Assembly: GCA_011322005.1 (NCBI GenBank)
Contig: DROE01000180.1
Location: 1 to 18,575 of the forward strand
Reading direction: 5' to 3'
DNA length: 18,575 bases
Source: Devosia sp.
GTDB taxonomy: Bacteria; Pseudomonadota; Alphaproteobacteria; Rhizobiales; Devosiaceae
Part shown: positions 17,253-18,575 of the stretch, piece by piece
How the letters are laid out: the number at the start of each line of letters is the position of its first letter
How positions within the stretch are numbered: the first letter of the stretch is position 1
Program-made: the position numbers and the translations under genes
The notes under the pieces: model-generated
Told to the model about the DNA's origin: nothing
What the model saw: only the letters and a program-made list of their open reading frames with translations
The model's database searches: none

Positions 17253-18575
17253 TCAGGCGCCCATGAACTCCCGTCGGGCAATCTGGTCGGCCAGCGAAAG
17301 CCAGCGCCGCGCTGTTTCAGGGTCCTGATGGGTGCAGTTTTGCCGGACCTGCCGACCCAGTTGTGAAAGCCGAGCGGGGGGCAGGCATTGGTTGGCATCG
17401 ATTTCCTCGGCAATGGCGACAAACTCTTCAGCTTTTTCCAGGCTCCCGAACAAAGGCGCGACATCCTCTTTCAAAAATTGTTCCCACGCCAGTTCCGGCT
17501 CGTAGGAAAAGCGGGCAAAGGCCAGATAGCTCAGCTCGGTTGTGGCAAAATAGGGAGAAGGTTCACCCCAGACGGTGAGACCCTGCATGGCGCAATCATA
17601 TCCCTTTTTGGCCATGTCGGCAAAGACCCGTCCGTTGAAAGCATAGCGCTGGGTGCGGTCGTCCCCGTTCCACTGGCAGGCAAACTGACAACGCAAAACG
17701 TTGGGTTGGGTCGGCAGGTTTTGTACATAATCACTTTTGAGTTCGTTGCGTAGCCGGCCCCAGAACGTCTGGTTGGACGTGTGCTGATAAATGCCGCCCT
17801 GAGGCAATTTGGTCTGGGCCTTGCGGGCAACGGGGTCGAGCAGATTGTCCCACTGCATTTCGCAGTAAATCCACAAATCATCGCGCTTGGCGTTGGCGGC
17901 GGCAAACAGGCGGGAAAAGTTTTCCGCCATATCCGTGTGCGACCATGAATCTCCCAAATCCGACTTGCGCCGCGCCGCTTCATCCGGGTTGTCGCGCCGG
18001 GCTACACAGCGCGCGCACCCGCATACGCCATAATCCCCGCTTTCGATGTTGATGCCGCCGATTTCAAAGGTCTCGGCCAGCCAGGATACGGCCTCCTCCA
18101 TCCAGTCCATGGTTTCAGGGGCCGACGGGCAGGCGCTGACCGTATAGTCCGAACGCGGGAAATTCAGCGGGAACGACAGGTCTTCAAGCTGAAAACCAAC
18201 ACCCTTTTCCATGGTTGCGGCGAACTGGGGGTTCTTTTTCAGCCAGGTTGAGAGATTGTATTTGTGGTCCCCCTCCCAATAAACGCCCCCATAGGCGCCG
18301 ATGGCGATACCCGGAATGATGCGCACCCCGCGGGCGTTGGCATAGCGGCACAATTCCTGCGCGGTTTCGATACCCCCGTGGCTGTCGCGCAAAAATCCGT
18401 AAATGACGATGGCGGATATGGCATTTTGCGAACAGTAATCCACCACCCGGCTGTAATCGGCCAGAAACCCGCCCGGAGGCTTGGAATAGGGGTTGAATAC
18501 CCCGATTTCCTGCTGGCCTATCTGGGAAAGTTCCCAATTCGTTGAATGGTCCCAGGTCCAGAAGGTACGATAGGC
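17253..18575 (-). CDS. Glycoside-hydrolase-like barrel protein, N-terminus outside window
   Basis: The frame is open to the window edge (440 residues visible), so the start and any signal peptide lie beyond 18575. The product looks like a (beta/alpha)8 glycosidase-like protein: YRTFWTWDHSTNW near the visible start, VRIIPGIAIGAYGGVYW, then INIESGDYGVCGCARC with a candidate acidic residue (visible residue E178) beside a CxCxxC cluster, and QGLTVWGEPSPY. The C-terminal helical part (LSYLAFARFSYEPELAWEQFL) resembles DUF4838/GH20- and GH67-like proteins. The family call is tentative and I do not name an enzyme. It lies 101 nt upstream of btpA/sgcQ in the same direction, probably at or near the head of the operon, and could release the sugar that the later genes use. 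A GTG at 18446 is internal, not the start. Confidence 0.7.
   Translation of the reverse strand, partial: AYRTFWTWDHSTNWELSQIGQQEIGVFNPYSKPPGGFLADYSRVVDYCSQNAISAIVIYGFLRDSHGGIETAQELCRYANARGVRIIPGIAIGAYGGVYWEGDHKYNLSTWLKKNPQFAATMEKGVGFQLEDLSFPLNFPRSDYTVSACPSAPETMDWMEEAVSWLAETFEIGGINIESGDYGVCGCARCVARRDNPDEAARRKSDLGDSWSHTDMAENFSRLFAAANAKRDDLWIYCEMQWDNLLDPVARKAQTKLPQGGIYQHTSNQTFWGRLRNELKSDYVQNLPTQPNVLRCQFACQWNGDDRTQRYAFNGRVFADMAKKGYDCAMQGLTVWGEPSPYFATTELSYLAFARFSYEPELAWEQFLKEDVAPLFGSLEKAEEFVAIAEEIDANQCLPPARLSQLGRQVRQNCTHQDPETARRWLSLADQIARREFMGA

Overview
The window looks like the chromosomal replication-gene region of an alphaproteobacterium, most likely of the order Hyphomicrobiales (Rhizobiales). 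Grounds: GC-rich sequence, a RegB/RegA (ActS/ActR, PrrB/PrrA) redox two-component pair, a DUF2852 protein, alphaproteobacterial forms of DnaA, DnaN, RecF and GyrB, and an intergenic element with the core aagtgggaaccggtt that I recall as common in rhizobial genomes. A finer placement (for example near Devosiaceae) would be a guess.

Layout. (1) 1-7681, plus strand: the 3' part of dnaA, a Uup-type ABC-F ATPase, dnaN, recF and gyrB: initiation, sliding clamp, gap repair and supercoiling. The ABC-F gene between dnaA and dnaN is the unexpected member. (2) 7682-8062: a gene-free stretch of about 380 nt filled with palindromic, repeat-like units. (3) 8063-10132, plus strand: a bifunctional class A penicillin-binding protein. 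(4) 10133-10269: a short convergent spacer with a 16-nt direct repeat and hairpins. (5) 10270-11601, minus strand: a YgjP/DUF45 zinc metallopeptidase and a DUF2852 membrane protein, separated by a clear intrinsic terminator. (6) 11775-13751, plus strand, divergent from DUF2852: regB and regA with a strong stem-loop between them. (7) 13757-18575, minus strand, convergent with regA: a tightly packed catabolic-looking operon. In transcription order it holds a glycoside-hydrolase-like barrel protein (N-terminus outside the window), a BtpA/SgcQ-family protein, an M42 (SgcX/FrvX-like) metallo-hydrolase and an FGGY carbohydrate kinase.

The most interesting part is the last operon. BtpA/SgcQ and M42/SgcX proteins are also neighbours in the uncharacterised E. 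coli sgc operon, where phosphotransferase-system components would phosphorylate the sugar. Here the two genes overlap by 4 nt, and the M42 gene abuts an ATP-dependent FGGY kinase with no gap. This suggests a PTS-independent version of the same unknown pathway, fed by a putative glycosidase. The substrate cannot be told from the sequence.
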